Shown one piece after another: positions 25,042 to 34,655 of a DNA stretch of 64,000 bases. The position numbers and the translations under genes are program-made. This DNA comes from Paractinoplanes ferrugineus (lineage in GTDB: Bacteria; Actinomycetota; Actinomycetes; Mycobacteriales; Micromonosporaceae), in the NCBI RefSeq assembly GCF_016862195.1, contig NZ_BOMM01000012.1, forward strand, positions 124,001 through 188,000, given 5' to 3'. The notes below the pieces were generated by a model. That model was not told the DNA's origin, searched no databases, and saw only the letters and a program-made list of their open reading frames with translations. Position 1 is the first letter of the stretch. Each line of letters starts with the position of its first letter.

Positions 25042-25613
25042 AGTCGCTCCAACGCTTCCACGTAGGTCTCCAGTTCACGGGTTTTCGCCGAGCGGCGCCC
25101 GTGATCGTGCATAGCCGCCCAGAGAGGGTCACCGAGCAGTTCGCGCGCGCGCCGCGGATCGGACGCGCGGGTGATGCCGTGACGCAGGCGCAGCCGCTCG
25201 TCCGCGAGCTCGGTCAGCACCGGCAGAACGTTACGCGTATAGAGATCGGGGTCGGTGTTCGCCCGGTCCAGACTTTTCTCCCAGCGCCGCACCGCGGCCC
25301 GCAGCGAGTCGAACGCCCGCCCGTCGTCGGCGCGCGCGGCCCGGCGCCGTTTCGGCAGGGGCGGCGGCGCGACCTCGGACACCGCCCACAGGACCGCCCG
25401 CAGTCCGATGAAGAACGCCACCACGAGCAGCACCGAGATGTGCAGGCCGCCGGCTCGCAGCGCGGCGATCGTCACCACCGTCGCACCCGCGATCAGCAGG
25501 GCGTTGCGCACCACCCACCAGAGCCGGGACTTGCGCTTGACGACCGGTTCGGCCACCTCCTCGACCGACTCGTCGCGGAAGCTGAACAGCTCGTCAAGTC
25601 CGCCGTCACTCAT
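25038..25613 (-). CDS. Membrane protein between DUF4129-like and MoxR genes, unknown
   Basis: 191 residues. Soluble N-terminus (LDELFSFRDESVEEVAEPVV), two hydrophobic segments at about 32-75 (NALLIAGATVVTIAALRAGG and ISVLLVVAFFIGLRAVLWAV), then a basic linker and a helical cytosolic domain (SLRAAVRRWEKSLDRANTD onward). Start ATG 25613 overlaps the upstream stop by 4 bases and its own end overlaps the moxR start by 4. Proteins of this shape are found in actinobacterial MoxR operons; no catalytic motif is visible. Confidence 0.75.
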   Translation of the reverse strand: MSDGGLDELFSFRDESVEEVAEPVVKRKSRLWWVVRNALLIAGATVVTIAALRAGGLHISVLLVVAFFIGLRAVLWAVSEVAPPPLPKRRRAARADDGRAFDSLRAAVRRWEKSLDRANTDPDLYTRNVLPVLTELADERLRLRHGITRASDPRRARELLGDPLWAAMHDHGRRSAKTRELETYVEALERL

Positions 25614-26305
25614 CCGGGCACCCCCGCCCCGAGGTCGGCGCGCAGCCGCTCGAGGGCGCTGATCGCCTGCTGGCGCATCGTGTTGTCGACGGCGTGCGTG
25701 GCATATCGCGCCTCGCGGTAGACCTCCAGCAGCGCGGCCAGCACCTGAGCGTCGACCCGCTGCTCGCGCAGCAGCCGGCCGACCAGGTCGGTCGGACTGT
25801 CGCCGGGATTTCGGGGGGTGCCGGCGGCCGCCGCCGCCTGCTCCAGTCGCACCCAGCAGGCGATCACCGCGCGCCGCGGGTCCCGGTCGGTGTCGGACAG
25901 CTCCTCCAGGCCGGCGTCGAGCGCGGCGACGAGTTCCTCGGCCGTGCGCACGCCCTCCTGGCCGGTGCGCCGGCCGCGTTTGCCCTTGCGGGCCCGCCGC
26001 TTGGCGGCGTCGCGCAGCACCGCCCAGGCCACCAGCACGAGCACGACCACCAGGATGATGCCGAGAATCACCAGGGCCACGGTGCCGACCCATTCGGGCA
26101 GGCCCCGAGCCGCTTCCGGCGGCGCTTCCGGCGGCCGCGAACCGCCGGACCGGGTCGGCGGCAGCAGCGGCGGCGGCGTCGGGGTGGCGTCGGGCTGGAT
26201 CTGGTCGAGCTGCGGCGACGACCGGGTGGCGGCCAGCGCGGTGACAAAGAGCAGCACGAAGACGGCGGCCATCGGCCACCAACGGCGCACAGCGGCGAGA
26301 TCCAT
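25610..26305 (-). CDS. DUF4129-type membrane protein, first gene of the MoxR operon
   Basis: 231 residues. An N-terminal signal-anchor helix (WPMAAVFVLLFVTALAAT) is followed by a Pro-rich extracytoplasmic loop, a second helix (VALVILGIILVVVLVLVAWAV), a very basic cytosolic stretch (KRRARKGKRGRRTG) and a C-terminal helical domain. That last domain carries the DUF4129 pattern of a Trp-containing CWVRLEQAAA followed by RLLREQRVDAQVLAALLEVYREARY, typical of transglutaminase/MoxR-associated proteins. ATG 26305 has a weak RBS. It starts a five-gene overlapping operon running to 22132. Confidence 0.78.
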   Translation of the reverse strand: MDLAAVRRWWPMAAVFVLLFVTALAATRSSPQLDQIQPDATPTPPPLLPPTRSGGSRPPEAPPEAARGLPEWVGTVALVILGIILVVVLVLVAWAVLRDAAKRRARKGKRGRRTGQEGVRTAEELVAALDAGLEELSDTDRDPRRAVIACWVRLEQAAAAAGTPRNPGDSPTDLVGRLLREQRVDAQVLAALLEVYREARYATHAVDNTMRQQAISALERLRADLGAGVPG

Positions 26306-26348
26306 CAGCGCAGGCTCAGTTCCACTATCGGGATCGGATGTGCCCGAA

Positions 26349-27101
26349 TCATGCCAGGCCGGCGAGCCTCTTCGCACGGTCGAACACCTCGTCGAGCATC
26401 GCCGGGGTAAGCCGTCCGGTGAAGGTGTTCTGCTGGCTGACGTGAAAACACCCGAGCAGCTCGGGTACGCCGGGCAGGCTGACCTGCGCTCCGTGGCCGA
26501 ATCGGGGTCGCGGGACGGGCGCTTCGACCCGGTAGACGGCGCGCATCGCGGGCCACCACGCACCCCAGGCAAATGCCCCGAGGGCCACCACGACCTTGAG
26601 TGTCGGGCGGATCAGCTCCAGCTCCCGGTGGAACCAGGGGGCGCAGTTGTCGCGTTCCCCGGGCGTCGGTTTGTTGTCGGGCGGCGCGCAGCGGACAGCC
26701 GGGAAGATCCTCGTGTTTCGCAGTTCGAGGCCGTCCTCCCGCGACACGCTCGATGCCTGGTTGGCCAACCCGGCCCGGTGCAGCGCCGCGAACAGCACGT
26801 CACCCGAACGATCCCCGGTGAACAGCCGCCCGGTGCGATTGCCCCCGTGCGCGGCCGGCGCCAGCCCGAGAATCCCGATCTCCGCGTCCGCCACCCCGAA
26901 ACCCGGAATCGGCCGCCCCCAGTAGACCTGGTCGCGGAACGCGGCCCGCTTGACCCGGGCCACCTCCTCGCGCCAGGCGACCAGGCGCGGGCAGGCGAAA
27001 CAATCCACGATCCGGGCGTCGAGCACGCCGAGGTCAGCGGCCTCGGCGGCGAGGCGCGCCACGTCTTGCGGGGTACGGGATTCCACCTGACCCAATTTCA
27101 C
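26349..27101 (-). CDS. Uracil-DNA glycosylase, family 5 (UdgB-like, iron-sulfur)
   Basis: 250 residues. Motif GLAPAAHGGNRTGRLFTGD matches the catalytic motif of family 5 enzymes, where the usual Asp/Asn of motif 1 is replaced, and HVSQQN is the C-terminal motif. Cysteines in CFACPR and in VRCAPPDN and NCAPW supply the four ligands expected for a [4Fe-4S] cluster. It excises uracil and related lesions from DNA in base-excision repair. GTG 27101 is chosen; GTG at 27122 and 27086 are in frame and the RBS does not decide clearly. Confidence 0.87.
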   Translation of the reverse strand: MKLGQVESRTPQDVARLAAEAADLGVLDARIVDCFACPRLVAWREEVARVKRAAFRDQVYWGRPIPGFGVADAEIGILGLAPAAHGGNRTGRLFTGDRSGDVLFAALHRAGLANQASSVSREDGLELRNTRIFPAVRCAPPDNKPTPGERDNCAPWFHRELELIRPTLKVVVALGAFAWGAWWPAMRAVYRVEAPVPRPRFGHGAQVSLPGVPELLGCFHVSQQNTFTGRLTPAMLDEVFDRAKRLAGLA

Positions 27102-27136
27102 ACACCGCCCCCGCGGCGGCACCTCCGGGTGGGCCG

Positions 27137-28111
27137 CTAGCGCGACGGACTCGGCGACACCGCGGGACTCGACGGCGCAGTCGGCGTCGGGGTGGCGGTC
27201 GGGGTGGCGGATGCGGAGGTGGAGGCGGACGGCTGCGGGGTTCGTGTGTTCGGGTCGGTGAACGGGGCGTTGACCGGGCAGTACGGATAACCCAGGTGGA
27301 CCGAGCGGCCGGATTCGCCGGTGATCGGGTCGTCGCAGTGGTTGTCGCCGAGCCTGATCGGGTTGCCCTCCTGGTCGAAGAGGCGGGCGTCGTTCACCAG
27401 CCGGCCCTGGCCGTCGTAGACGAAGACGTCACTGATGTTGCTGTACGGGTTGCTGCCGCTGTAGTCGACGTAGTTCGCACCGCCGTTCTCGTTGCGGGCG
27501 TGGCTGTCGGCGGTCTGGAACCCGGCAAGCGCGAAGATGATCAGGAAGGCGGTGCCGGCGCGCAACGCGTAGCGGGGGGTGCGGGTCAGGTCGGGACTGC
27601 GCCTGGCCAGGATTATCGAGAGGGTCACGCAGCCGGCCAGCAGCACCAGGGCGACCAGGTCGCTGTCGCCGATCCGGGGCAGCAGACCCATGTTGCCGCG
27701 GTTGGCCTGCAGCAGGAACGCGATGGCCATGGCGGCCAGGTAGCCGCGGGCCACCCACCAGGCCGGGCGGAGCAGGCGCAGGAAGTCACCGGCCTTCTCG
27801 TAACCGATCACCGGGCCGACCCGGACATCCACCTTGCGCAGGATCTCCAGGATGTTGTCGCGCGCCTCGATCAGCTCGGGGTAGCGGGGCTTCGGCGGCT
27901 CCGGGAAGTCACCGACGAGGCCGGCGGTGGCGCGCAGCTCCGCGGCGTACGCCTCCGGTGTGCCCAGTCGCTCGACGAGCGTGCCCGAGCCCTCGGCCCG
28001 CACCTCCGCCAGGTGTTCCGGGAGATCCTCCAGCAGTTCGTCCCGCACCTCGGCGGACAGGCCCGACAGGGCCTGCCGTACGCCGTCGACGTATGCGTCT
28101 ATCTCGGTCAC
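27137..28111 (-). CDS. Membrane protein partner of PadR regulator (HAAS/DUF1700-like N-terminus)
   Basis: 324 residues. The N-terminal 60 residues (YVDGVRQALSGLSAEVRDEL, then EDLPEHLAEV and RLGTPEAYAAELR) form the helical domain seen in PadR-linked membrane proteins (HAAS/DUF1700). A membrane part with about four hydrophobic segments follows, then an extracytoplasmic region with Cys residues (NHCDDPITG, YPYCPVN) and a Ser/Thr/Pro tail. GTG 28111 overlaps the padR stop by 4 bases. PadR-HAAS pairs commonly govern envelope stress or transport; the target here is not visible. Confidence 0.78.
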   Translation of the reverse strand: MTEIDAYVDGVRQALSGLSAEVRDELLEDLPEHLAEVRAEGSGTLVERLGTPEAYAAELRATAGLVGDFPEPPKPRYPELIEARDNILEILRKVDVRVGPVIGYEKAGDFLRLLRPAWWVARGYLAAMAIAFLLQANRGNMGLLPRIGDSDLVALVLLAGCVTLSIILARRSPDLTRTPRYALRAGTAFLIIFALAGFQTADSHARNENGGANYVDYSGSNPYSNISDVFVYDGQGRLVNDARLFDQEGNPIRLGDNHCDDPITGESGRSVHLGYPYCPVNAPFTDPNTRTPQPSASTSASATPTATPTPTAPSSPAVSPSPSR

Positions 28112-28437
28112 GCCGCCCCCCGCTCGCGCAGCAGATCGTCCATGGTGGATGCAAACCCGTGCCACACCTTGCCGGACCGCTGCAACTCGGCCCGGCCGGC
28201 GGCGTTGAGGCCGTAGTACTTGCGGTGCGGGCCCTCGTCGCTGGGCACCACGTAGGTGTTGAGGAGGCCGCCGCTGAAGAGGCGGCGCAGCGTGCCGTAG
28301 ACGGACGCGTCGCCGACTTCCTCGATGCCCGCCGCGCGCAATCGGCGCAGGATGTCGTAGCCGTAGCCGTCCTCGTCGCGCAGGACGGCGAGGACGGCCA
28401 AGTCCAGCACGCCTTTGAGGAGCTGGGTCGTGTCCAC
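28108..28437 (-). CDS. PadR-family transcriptional regulator
   Basis: 109 residues. Winged helix with the characteristic start DTTQLLKGVLDLAVLAVL, then GYGYDILRRL, ASVYGTLRRLFSGGLL and the wing HRKYYGLNAAG. Short PadR proteins of this type dimerise via a C-terminal helix and repress their own operon and a neighbouring membrane gene. GTG 28437 gives the usual N-terminus; GTG 28446 is an in-frame alternative. Translationally coupled to the HAAS-type membrane protein. No clear palindromic operator was found upstream. Confidence 0.92.
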   Translation of the reverse strand: MDTTQLLKGVLDLAVLAVLRDEDGYGYDILRRLRAAGIEEVGDASVYGTLRRLFSGGLLNTYVVPSDEGPHRKYYGLNAAGRAELQRSGKVWHGFASTMDDLLRERGAA

Positions 28438-28496
28438 GCACGGCACAGTAGTGTGGATTGCGAAGTACCGTCAAGCGCGAACTAGCACCGACCTTC

Positions 28497-29402
28497 TCAG
28501 GAAAGCGAGAAGGCGATTCCGTCGAGGATGTCGTGTTCGGACGCGACCAGTTCGGTCCGGCCCACCCGGTCCATGATGATCTTCAGGATGAGGGCGCCGC
28601 CGGCGATCACGTCGGCTCGGCCGGGATGCATGACCGGCAGCGCCAGCCGCTCGGCAGTGGTCATCGCGAGCAGTTCGTCGGCCACCTTGGCGACCGCCGC
28701 GCGGCTGACGCGGGCGTGGTGGATGCGGGCCGAGTCGTACGACGGCAGCCCCAGGGCCAGCGCCGTCACTGTGGTGACCGTGCCGGCCAGCCCGACGAGG
28801 GTGCCCGCCGACCGCCCCGGAACGGCCGCCAGCGCGGTCTCGACCGCCTCGGTGATGTCCCGGGTGGCGGCGGCGACCTCGGCCGCCGCGGGCGGGTCGG
28901 AGTGCAGATGGCGCTCGGTCATCCGGACACAACCGATGTCCATCGAGATCGCGTGCTCGACCCGGGCGGAGCCGGTCACGAACTCGGTCGAGCCGCCGCC
29001 GATGTCGAAGATCAGGAAGGGTGGCGCGGCGTCCAGGCCGGCCACCGCCCCCGCGAACGAGAGCCGGGCCTCCTCGTCGCCGGTGATCACCTCGGGGTCG
29101 ACGCCGAGCACCCCGCGGACCATGTCACGGAAGTCGGCGGCGTTGGCGGCGTCCCGCGAGGCCGACGTCGCGCACATCCGGACCCGGTCGATGCCCAGCT
29201 CGGCGATCTCCGCCGCGTACACCTGCAAGGCCTTTCGGGTGCGCGCCAGCGCGGCGTCGGACAGCCGGCCGGTGCGATCGACGCCCTCGCCGAGCCGCAC
29301 GATCTCCATCCGCCGGGCGATGTCGGTGCTCCGCCCGTCCGTGACGTCGGCGATGAGCAGGCGGATCGAGTTGGTTCCGCAGTCGATGGCCGCGACTCTC
29401 AC
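28497..29402 (-). CDS. ppx: Exopolyphosphatase / guanosine pentaphosphatase (Ppx/GppA family)
   Basis: 301 residues, the short actinobacterial form. ASKHA-fold motifs: phosphate-1 AAIDCGTNSIRLLIAD at the N-terminus, ITGDEEARLSFAG, phosphate-2 LIFDIGGGSTEFV, and VGLAGTVTTVTALAL. It releases phosphate from polyphosphate ends and may hydrolyse pppGpp. GTG 29402 overlaps the stop of the acetyltransferase gene by 4 bases. Location downstream of DUF501, ftsB-like and eno is the usual actinobacterial order. Confidence 0.92.
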   Translation of the reverse strand: MRVAAIDCGTNSIRLLIADVTDGRSTDIARRMEIVRLGEGVDRTGRLSDAALARTRKALQVYAAEIAELGIDRVRMCATSASRDAANAADFRDMVRGVLGVDPEVITGDEEARLSFAGAVAGLDAAPPFLIFDIGGGSTEFVTGSARVEHAISMDIGCVRMTERHLHSDPPAAAEVAAATRDITEAVETALAAVPGRSAGTLVGLAGTVTTVTALALGLPSYDSARIHHARVSRAAVAKVADELLAMTTAERLALPVMHPGRADVIAGGALILKIIMDRVGRTELVASEHDILDGIAFSLS

Positions 29403-29893
29403 AGGTGCAGCAGCATTCTCGTGTTCCCCAGGGTGTTGGGTTTGACCCGCTCGAGGTCGAGGAATTCGGCGACACCCTCGTCGTAGGAGCGCAGCAGCTG
29501 CTCGTAGACCGGGTGCGGGACGGGCGCGCCGTCGATCTCGGTGAAGCCGAACGAGCCGAAGAAGCGGGTCTCGAACGTGAGGCAGAAAACCCGGGCCACG
29601 CCCAGCTCACGGGCGACATCGAGAAGCCGGGACACGATCTGGTGGCCGATCTTGCGGCCGCGGCAGGCCGGATCCACCGCAACGGTACGGATCTCGGCGA
29701 GGTCCTCCCACATGACGTGCAGGGCCCCGCAACCGAGCACGCGACCCGGCTCGTCGACCGCGACCCAGAACTCCTGGACCGCCTCGTAGAGCGTGACCGT
29801 GGCCTTCGACAGCAGGCGCCGATCGGTGGTGTAGGTGTCCACGAGGGCCCTGATCGCCCGTACGTCACTGGTGCGCGCCCGCCGGATCTCCAC
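29399..29893 (-). CDS. Amino-acid N-acetyltransferase (short ArgA-like GNAT)
   Basis: 164 residues. GNAT domain with the motif TVAVDPACRGRKIGHQIV for acetyl-CoA, and the N-terminal RRARTSDVRAIRALVDTY and LCLT-like VFCLTFETRFFGSFGF stretches of the small actinobacterial glutamate acetyltransferases that begin arginine biosynthesis. It is much shorter than E. coli ArgA because the kinase-like domain is absent, as known for the mycobacterial enzyme. GTG 29893 immediately follows the DUF501 stop. Confidence 0.82.
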   Translation of the reverse strand: MEIRRARTSDVRAIRALVDTYTTDRRLLSKATVTLYEAVQEFWVAVDEPGRVLGCGALHVMWEDLAEIRTVAVDPACRGRKIGHQIVSRLLDVARELGVARVFCLTFETRFFGSFGFTEIDGAPVPHPVYEQLLRSYDEGVAEFLDLERVKPNTLGNTRMLLHL

Positions 29894-30397
29894 CTATTCG
29901 TCCTTCTTCGCGGTTACGCAGGGCCCGCCCGCCCACCACGGTTCGACCGCGTCCCGCACCTCGTCGCCGAACGGGTTGACGCCCCGGCCGGCGGCGAGCG
30001 CGTGGCCCAGGTGGACATGCAGGCACTTGACCCGGTCGGGCATCCCGCCGGCGGCGACCTCGGCGATCTCGGGTACGTCCTCGATCGCCTTGCGGCGCGC
30101 CAGATAGTCCTCGGCCGCCTGCTCGTAACGCTCGGCCAGCACGGGATCGGTCGACAGGCGCTCCTGCATGTCGCGCATGACTCCGGCGGACTCCAGCCGG
30201 CTGCACGCGGCCGTCGCATGCGGGCAGGTCAGGTAGAAGAGCGTGGGGAACGGGGTGCCGTCGGGCAGGCGCGGCGCCGTCTCGACGACGTCCGGGTTGC
30301 CGCACGGGCAACGGTGCGCGACGGCGCGGGTGCCGCGAGGTGCGCGGCCGAGCTGGGCCGCCACGATGTCGAGATCGGCTTCGGAGGGACTTGCCAT
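29894..30397 (-). CDS. DUF501 protein
   Basis: 167 residues. The DUF501 signatures are clear: CPCGNPDVVETAPRLPDGTPF written in part, FYLTCPHATAACSRLE, and KCLHVHLGHALAAG with GVNPFGDEV. Four Cys/His-rich positions suggest metal binding. Function is not established, but the gene is conserved next to eno/ftsB-like and ppx in actinobacteria. ATG 30397 follows the stop of the FtsB-like gene by 1 base. Confidence 0.9.
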   Translation of the reverse strand: MASPSEADLDIVAAQLGRAPRGTRAVAHRCPCGNPDVVETAPRLPDGTPFPTLFYLTCPHATAACSRLESAGVMRDMQERLSTDPVLAERYEQAAEDYLARRKAIEDVPEIAEVAAGGMPDRVKCLHVHLGHALAAGRGVNPFGDEVRDAVEPWWAGGPCVTAKKDE

Positions 30398-30398
30398 G

Positions 30399-30956
30399 TC
30401 AGTTTCGAGGCTCCGCGTCTGCTGATTGCACGCTGCTCCACAGCGTGTCGTACCACCGGTCGGGGGTGGCCGGCGCGGCCTTGTTGCCGGACTCGCGGGC
30501 GGCCCCGGCCGGATCGTTGATCACCAACAGCGGGGTCTCCCCGGGCAGCACGTAGGAGAGCCGCTTGCGAGCCTGCGCCCGGAGGTATTCCGGGTCCTTC
30601 CACTTCGCCAGTTCCTGCTGGTCGAGAGCGATCTGCTGGCGCTGGGCGGCCTGATCGGCCTCCATCTGGGCGATTTCCGACTTCTGCGCCAGATAGACCC
30701 GGAGCGGATATGTGTACGCCAAGGCCAGCGCCACGAACACCACGATCAGGACGGTCGCGCGGCCGGTCAGCGCGCGGGGCCGGGGGGCGGCCGTCCGCTT
30801 CGCCGGGCCGGTGCCCACACCCACCGTGCGGCGGGTCGGGGCGGGCCGCGCCCGGGTGCGGGTCTGCACGCGGGTGGTGCCGGTCGTGCGCACCCGCGAC
30901 GAACCGGTGCGGCGGGTCGGGCCCTGTCCGCTCGGCGCGCGTCGCTGTGTGGTCAC
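30399..30956 (-). CDS. FtsB/DivIC-like septum formation protein
   Basis: 185 residues. A very basic, Arg/Thr/Pro-rich cytosolic N-terminus (about 65 residues) leads to one membrane helix (TVLIVVFVALALAYTYPLRV) and an extracytoplasmic coiled coil (SEIAQMEADQAAQRQQIALD) followed by the DPEYLRAQARKRLSYVLPGE motif typical of the FtsB/DivIC family. It is expected to be part of the FtsQ-FtsL-FtsB divisome subcomplex. Start is GTG 30956. Downstream of enolase, the normal position in this phylum. Confidence 0.88.
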   Translation of the reverse strand: MTTQRRAPSGQGPTRRTGSSRVRTTGTTRVQTRTRARPAPTRRTVGVGTGPAKRTAAPRPRALTGRATVLIVVFVALALAYTYPLRVYLAQKSEIAQMEADQAAQRQQIALDQQELAKWKDPEYLRAQARKRLSYVLPGETPLLVINDPAGAARESGNKAAPATPDRWYDTLWSSVQSADAEPRN

Positions 30957-30984
30957 CCTGCTCCCCCGCTCGACCGGTCACGGA

Positions 30985-31013
30985 TTGTGGCACTCCCCTT
31001 GAGAGTGCCACAA
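30985..31013 (-). terminator. Perfect 11-bp hairpin after enolase
   Basis: TTGTGGCACTC (30985-30995) and GAGTGCCACAA (31003-31013) form a perfect stem with a 7-nt loop, 24 bases beyond the enolase stop and 29 bases before the FtsB-like start. No T tract follows, as is common in actinomycete terminators. It could attenuate read-through from eno into the division gene. Confidence 0.6.
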
Positions 31014-31036
31014 CTCCATGATCTTCGGTCCGGCTG

Positions 31037-32338
<1,302 letters not shown>

Positions 32339-32484
32339 TCACATAGGTTGCAGTCACCGACCGCGACCCTGCGGCCGACCACGGCACTGAGCGTATCCGG
32401 GCGCGGTAGCGGACGTACGCGCGGCCGGTGAACTTACGACCGATGGCTCAAGGTCGGGACTTTGGTGCCGATCTCTCGGGCACT

Positions 32485-33114
32485 ATGAGCGCTTCGAGTC
32501 TCCCGCCGGACGGGTCGTTCATCGAGATGACCTCCTACGGCGAAACGCATCCCGAGGTGAGGGTCGTGCACGCCTCCGGGACGGTGGTCACCCTCTCCCT
32601 GGCGAAGGCCCACCTGCCACCCACGAATTCGACCGTGCAACTGCGCTGGGCAGCGGCTCCGCGCGGGCGCTACGCCCAGGACGGCTATGTCGTCTCGGTC
32701 GACGGCAACCGGGTGGAGGTCCACTTCACCGGCCAGCCGGCGATCATGCAGAGCCGCTCCTTCGTGCGGGGCGGAGGCGGCGAACCGGTCGTGCTGAGCC
32801 GTCCCGGGGAGGCGGACGCGATCGGGGTGGTGCACGACATGAGCGAGCGGGCGGTGCGCGCCCACTTCACCGACGTCCAGTTGCGCCCCGGCGACGAGAT
32901 GACGCTCAGTATTCATGTCGGCGACGAGTTGGTCGCCTTCCCGGCCACCGCCTTCAAGGTCAACTCACTGCGCCAGCAGGTGCCGTTCCCCGGCCCGCTC
33001 TCCGTCGAGATGGTCGCCGTCTTCGATGACGAGCAGGAGGAGTCCCAGGCCCGGGTCATCCGGCGGTACATCATGCGGCACCAGATGTCGCACCGGAACC
33101 GCTCCCACGACTGA
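32485..33114 (+). CDS. PilZ-domain protein (putative c-di-GMP receptor)
   Basis: 209 residues with two beta domains. An N-terminal YcgR-like domain (VRVVHASGTVVTLSLAK) is followed by a PilZ domain. The c-di-GMP binding pattern is present: RxxxR as RSFVR (Arg91-Arg95) and DxSxxA as DMSERA (Asp118). The C-terminal IRRYIMRHQM helix is typical of PilZ proteins. Start ATG 32485 gives a compact N-terminus; ATG 32443 is an in-frame alternative and the RBS is unclear. Divergent from eno. In actinomycetes such proteins link c-di-GMP to motility, development or polysaccharide; no partner is adjacent. Confidence 0.82.
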   Translation: MSASSLPPDGSFIEMTSYGETHPEVRVVHASGTVVTLSLAKAHLPPTNSTVQLRWAAAPRGRYAQDGYVVSVDGNRVEVHFTGQPAIMQSRSFVRGGGGEPVVLSRPGEADAIGVVHDMSERAVRAHFTDVQLRPGDEMTLSIHVGDELVAFPATAFKVNSLRQQVPFPGPLSVEMVAVFDDEQEESQARVIRRYIMRHQMSHRNRSHD

Positions 33115-33169
33115 GGTGAGACTGATACTCGTTTGCGCCGGGTTGCGGGCGTAGGCAAGGGTGTCAGTC

Positions 33170-33817
33170 GTGCCTTCGCGTCTACGCCTCACCGCCGCCG
33201 GTCTCACCACCGGGGCGGTGCTGCTCGGCCTGACCGGGTGCACCGGCCTCGACCAGGCCAGCGCGGCCGGCATCAGCCGGGACGACATGGTGTCGGAGAT
33301 GGCCGTCCAGCTCGCCCGGGTGACCGGGCTCACCTACACCGCGACCTATCAGCTCGCCGGGGGCGACACCGCGACCGTGACGCAGGCCCAGAAACCCACC
33401 CGCACGGCCTACGACTTTCCGGGCGGCCGCCTCGTCGAGGAGACCGCCGGCACCGTCCGCTGCTCGGCCAAGCGGGAGTGCACGCGAACCGCTCCGCAGC
33501 CGGCCACCGCCCTGCCCCTGCCCGGCAGCACGCTGGTCACCCCGGAGGCCGCGCTCGCCCTGCTCAACGCGGCCACGCTCGACCAGGACGTCGAGGTCAC
33601 CCCGCACGACACCACCATCGCCGGCCGGCACGCCACCTGTCTCGACCTGACCCGGGTCGACGGCACCCCGACGTCCGAGTTCGGCATCTGCGTGACCAAC
33701 GAGGGCGCGCTCGGCAGCTTCGCCGCCACCATCGCCGGCACCCGCTACGAGCAGGCCATGACGGCGTACAAGGAGAAGGCCGCGCCGGAAGCGTTCGAAG
33801 CTCAGACCTTGCGATAA
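33170..33817 (+). CDS. Secreted lipoprotein, function unknown
   Basis: 215 residues. The signal sequence RLRLTAAGLTTGAVLLGLTGC ends in a lipobox LTGC, so the mature protein is expected to be a lipid-anchored extracytoplasmic protein. The mature part is Thr/Ala-rich beta-type (TYTATYQLAGGDTATVTQ) with a possible disulfide between CSAKREC cysteines and a second pair (ATCLDL, FGICVT). It may belong to the LppX/LprG-like shape, but I cannot confirm. GTG 33170 is preceded by AAGGG; GTG 33161 is in frame. Its 3' end overlaps the convergent DUF1206 gene by 16 bp. Confidence 0.72.
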   Translation: MPSRLRLTAAGLTTGAVLLGLTGCTGLDQASAAGISRDDMVSEMAVQLARVTGLTYTATYQLAGGDTATVTQAQKPTRTAYDFPGGRLVEETAGTVRCSAKRECTRTAPQPATALPLPGSTLVTPEAALALLNAATLDQDVEVTPHDTTIAGRHATCLDLTRVDGTPTSEFGICVTNEGALGSFAATIAGTRYEQAMTAYKEKAAPEAFEAQTLR

Positions 33818-34614
33818 CGCATCTGCACCACCGAGAACAAGCCGTAGGCCGCGATCCCGAGGGCGGTCGCCACCAGCATCCACGTGCCGTACGCCTGCGC
33901 GGCCATCGCCCGCAGCGCCGCGTCGAGCCCGCGCGCCTTGTCCGGGTCGTAGTTGACGGCCGCCACCACCAGCAGCACCCCGCCCGTCCCGTAGGCGACG
34001 CCCTTGGCGGTGTAACCGATCTCACCCAGCCGCTGGATCGTCCGCCGGACACCGGCGGTCATCTGCGACGTCTTCAGGTGCTTCTCGAACTTCCTGGTGA
34101 GGCCGTAGACAGCCAGGCCGGCCCCGATCACCGCCACCGTGACCCCGATCGCCGCCACCGCGAACCGGCCGCCCGCCGACACCATGAGGTCCTGGCTGGT
34201 CTGTTCCTGCAGGTCGGCGCTCGACTTGTTCTTGCCCTTGAGGACCTTGATGCCGGTCCACGCGAGGTAGGTGTAGAAGGCGGCCCGGCCGGCCGACGCC
34301 ACCCGCTCGTAGACACGGTGCCGTCCGCGCTGGTCACGGTGCCCGATGGCGGCCTCGAAGATCTGCCAGATGGTCATCGCGAGCAGGCCGGCCACGAGCG
34401 CGACGATGAGTGCGGCGCCGTACGGCTTGGCGGCAAGCGTGTGCAGCGCCCCGGACTGGTCGCCGTCGGCCGGGGCGGTGCCGAACGCGATGCGCAGGAT
34501 CAGCCAGGCGAACAGCAGGTGCAGGGCGCCGTAGCCGGCCAGCCCGGCGCGGGTCAGGCGCTCGAGCCACAGGTTGTCTTTCGCCTTGTTGGCGTGCGAG
34601 GTCAAGGAGGCCAC
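33802..34614 (-). CDS. DUF1206 integral membrane protein
   Basis: 270 residues with six hydrophobic segments in three internal repeats of about 80 residues, each beginning with a GxxGYxA/xKG-like element (AGLAGYGALHLLFAW, ASAGRAAFYTYLAW, GEIGYTAKGVAYGTGGVLL). DUF1206 proteins are widespread in actinobacteria, of unknown function. GTG 34614 is supported by AAGGAGG at 34620-34626 on this strand; a longer frame has no similarity. The RBS itself lies in a perfect hairpin (see separate entry). Confidence 0.87.
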   Translation of the reverse strand: MASLTSHANKAKDNLWLERLTRAGLAGYGALHLLFAWLILRIAFGTAPADGDQSGALHTLAAKPYGAALIVALVAGLLAMTIWQIFEAAIGHRDQRGRHRVYERVASAGRAAFYTYLAWTGIKVLKGKNKSSADLQEQTSQDLMVSAGGRFAVAAIGVTVAVIGAGLAVYGLTRKFEKHLKTSQMTAGVRRTIQRLGEIGYTAKGVAYGTGGVLLVVAAVNYDPDKARGLDAALRAMAAQAYGTWMLVATALGIAAYGLFSVVQMRYRKV

Positions 34615-34630
34615 GGTGTCCTCCTTGACC
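34600..34630 (-). promoter_or_regulatory. RBS-sequestering hairpin at the DUF1206 start
   Basis: In the minus-strand mRNA GGTCAAGGAGG (34620-34630) is perfectly complementary to CCTCCTTGACC (34600-34610), with a 9-nt loop that contains the GTG start codon. The entire Shine-Dalgarno AAGGAGG is in the stem. The 3' arm encodes residues 2-5 of the protein. The structure would be expected to block initiation unless melted or bound. Confidence 0.7.
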
Positions 34631-34655
34631 TGTAGATCTCTCCGCGAAACCCGCT

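Noticed and set aside
30985-31013. Resemblance of the post-enolase hairpin to the HrcA operator CIRCE
   Set aside because: The GCACTC/GAGTGC cores are present, but the spacer is 7 instead of 9 bases, the outer bases differ and no chaperone gene follows; a terminator is the simpler reading.
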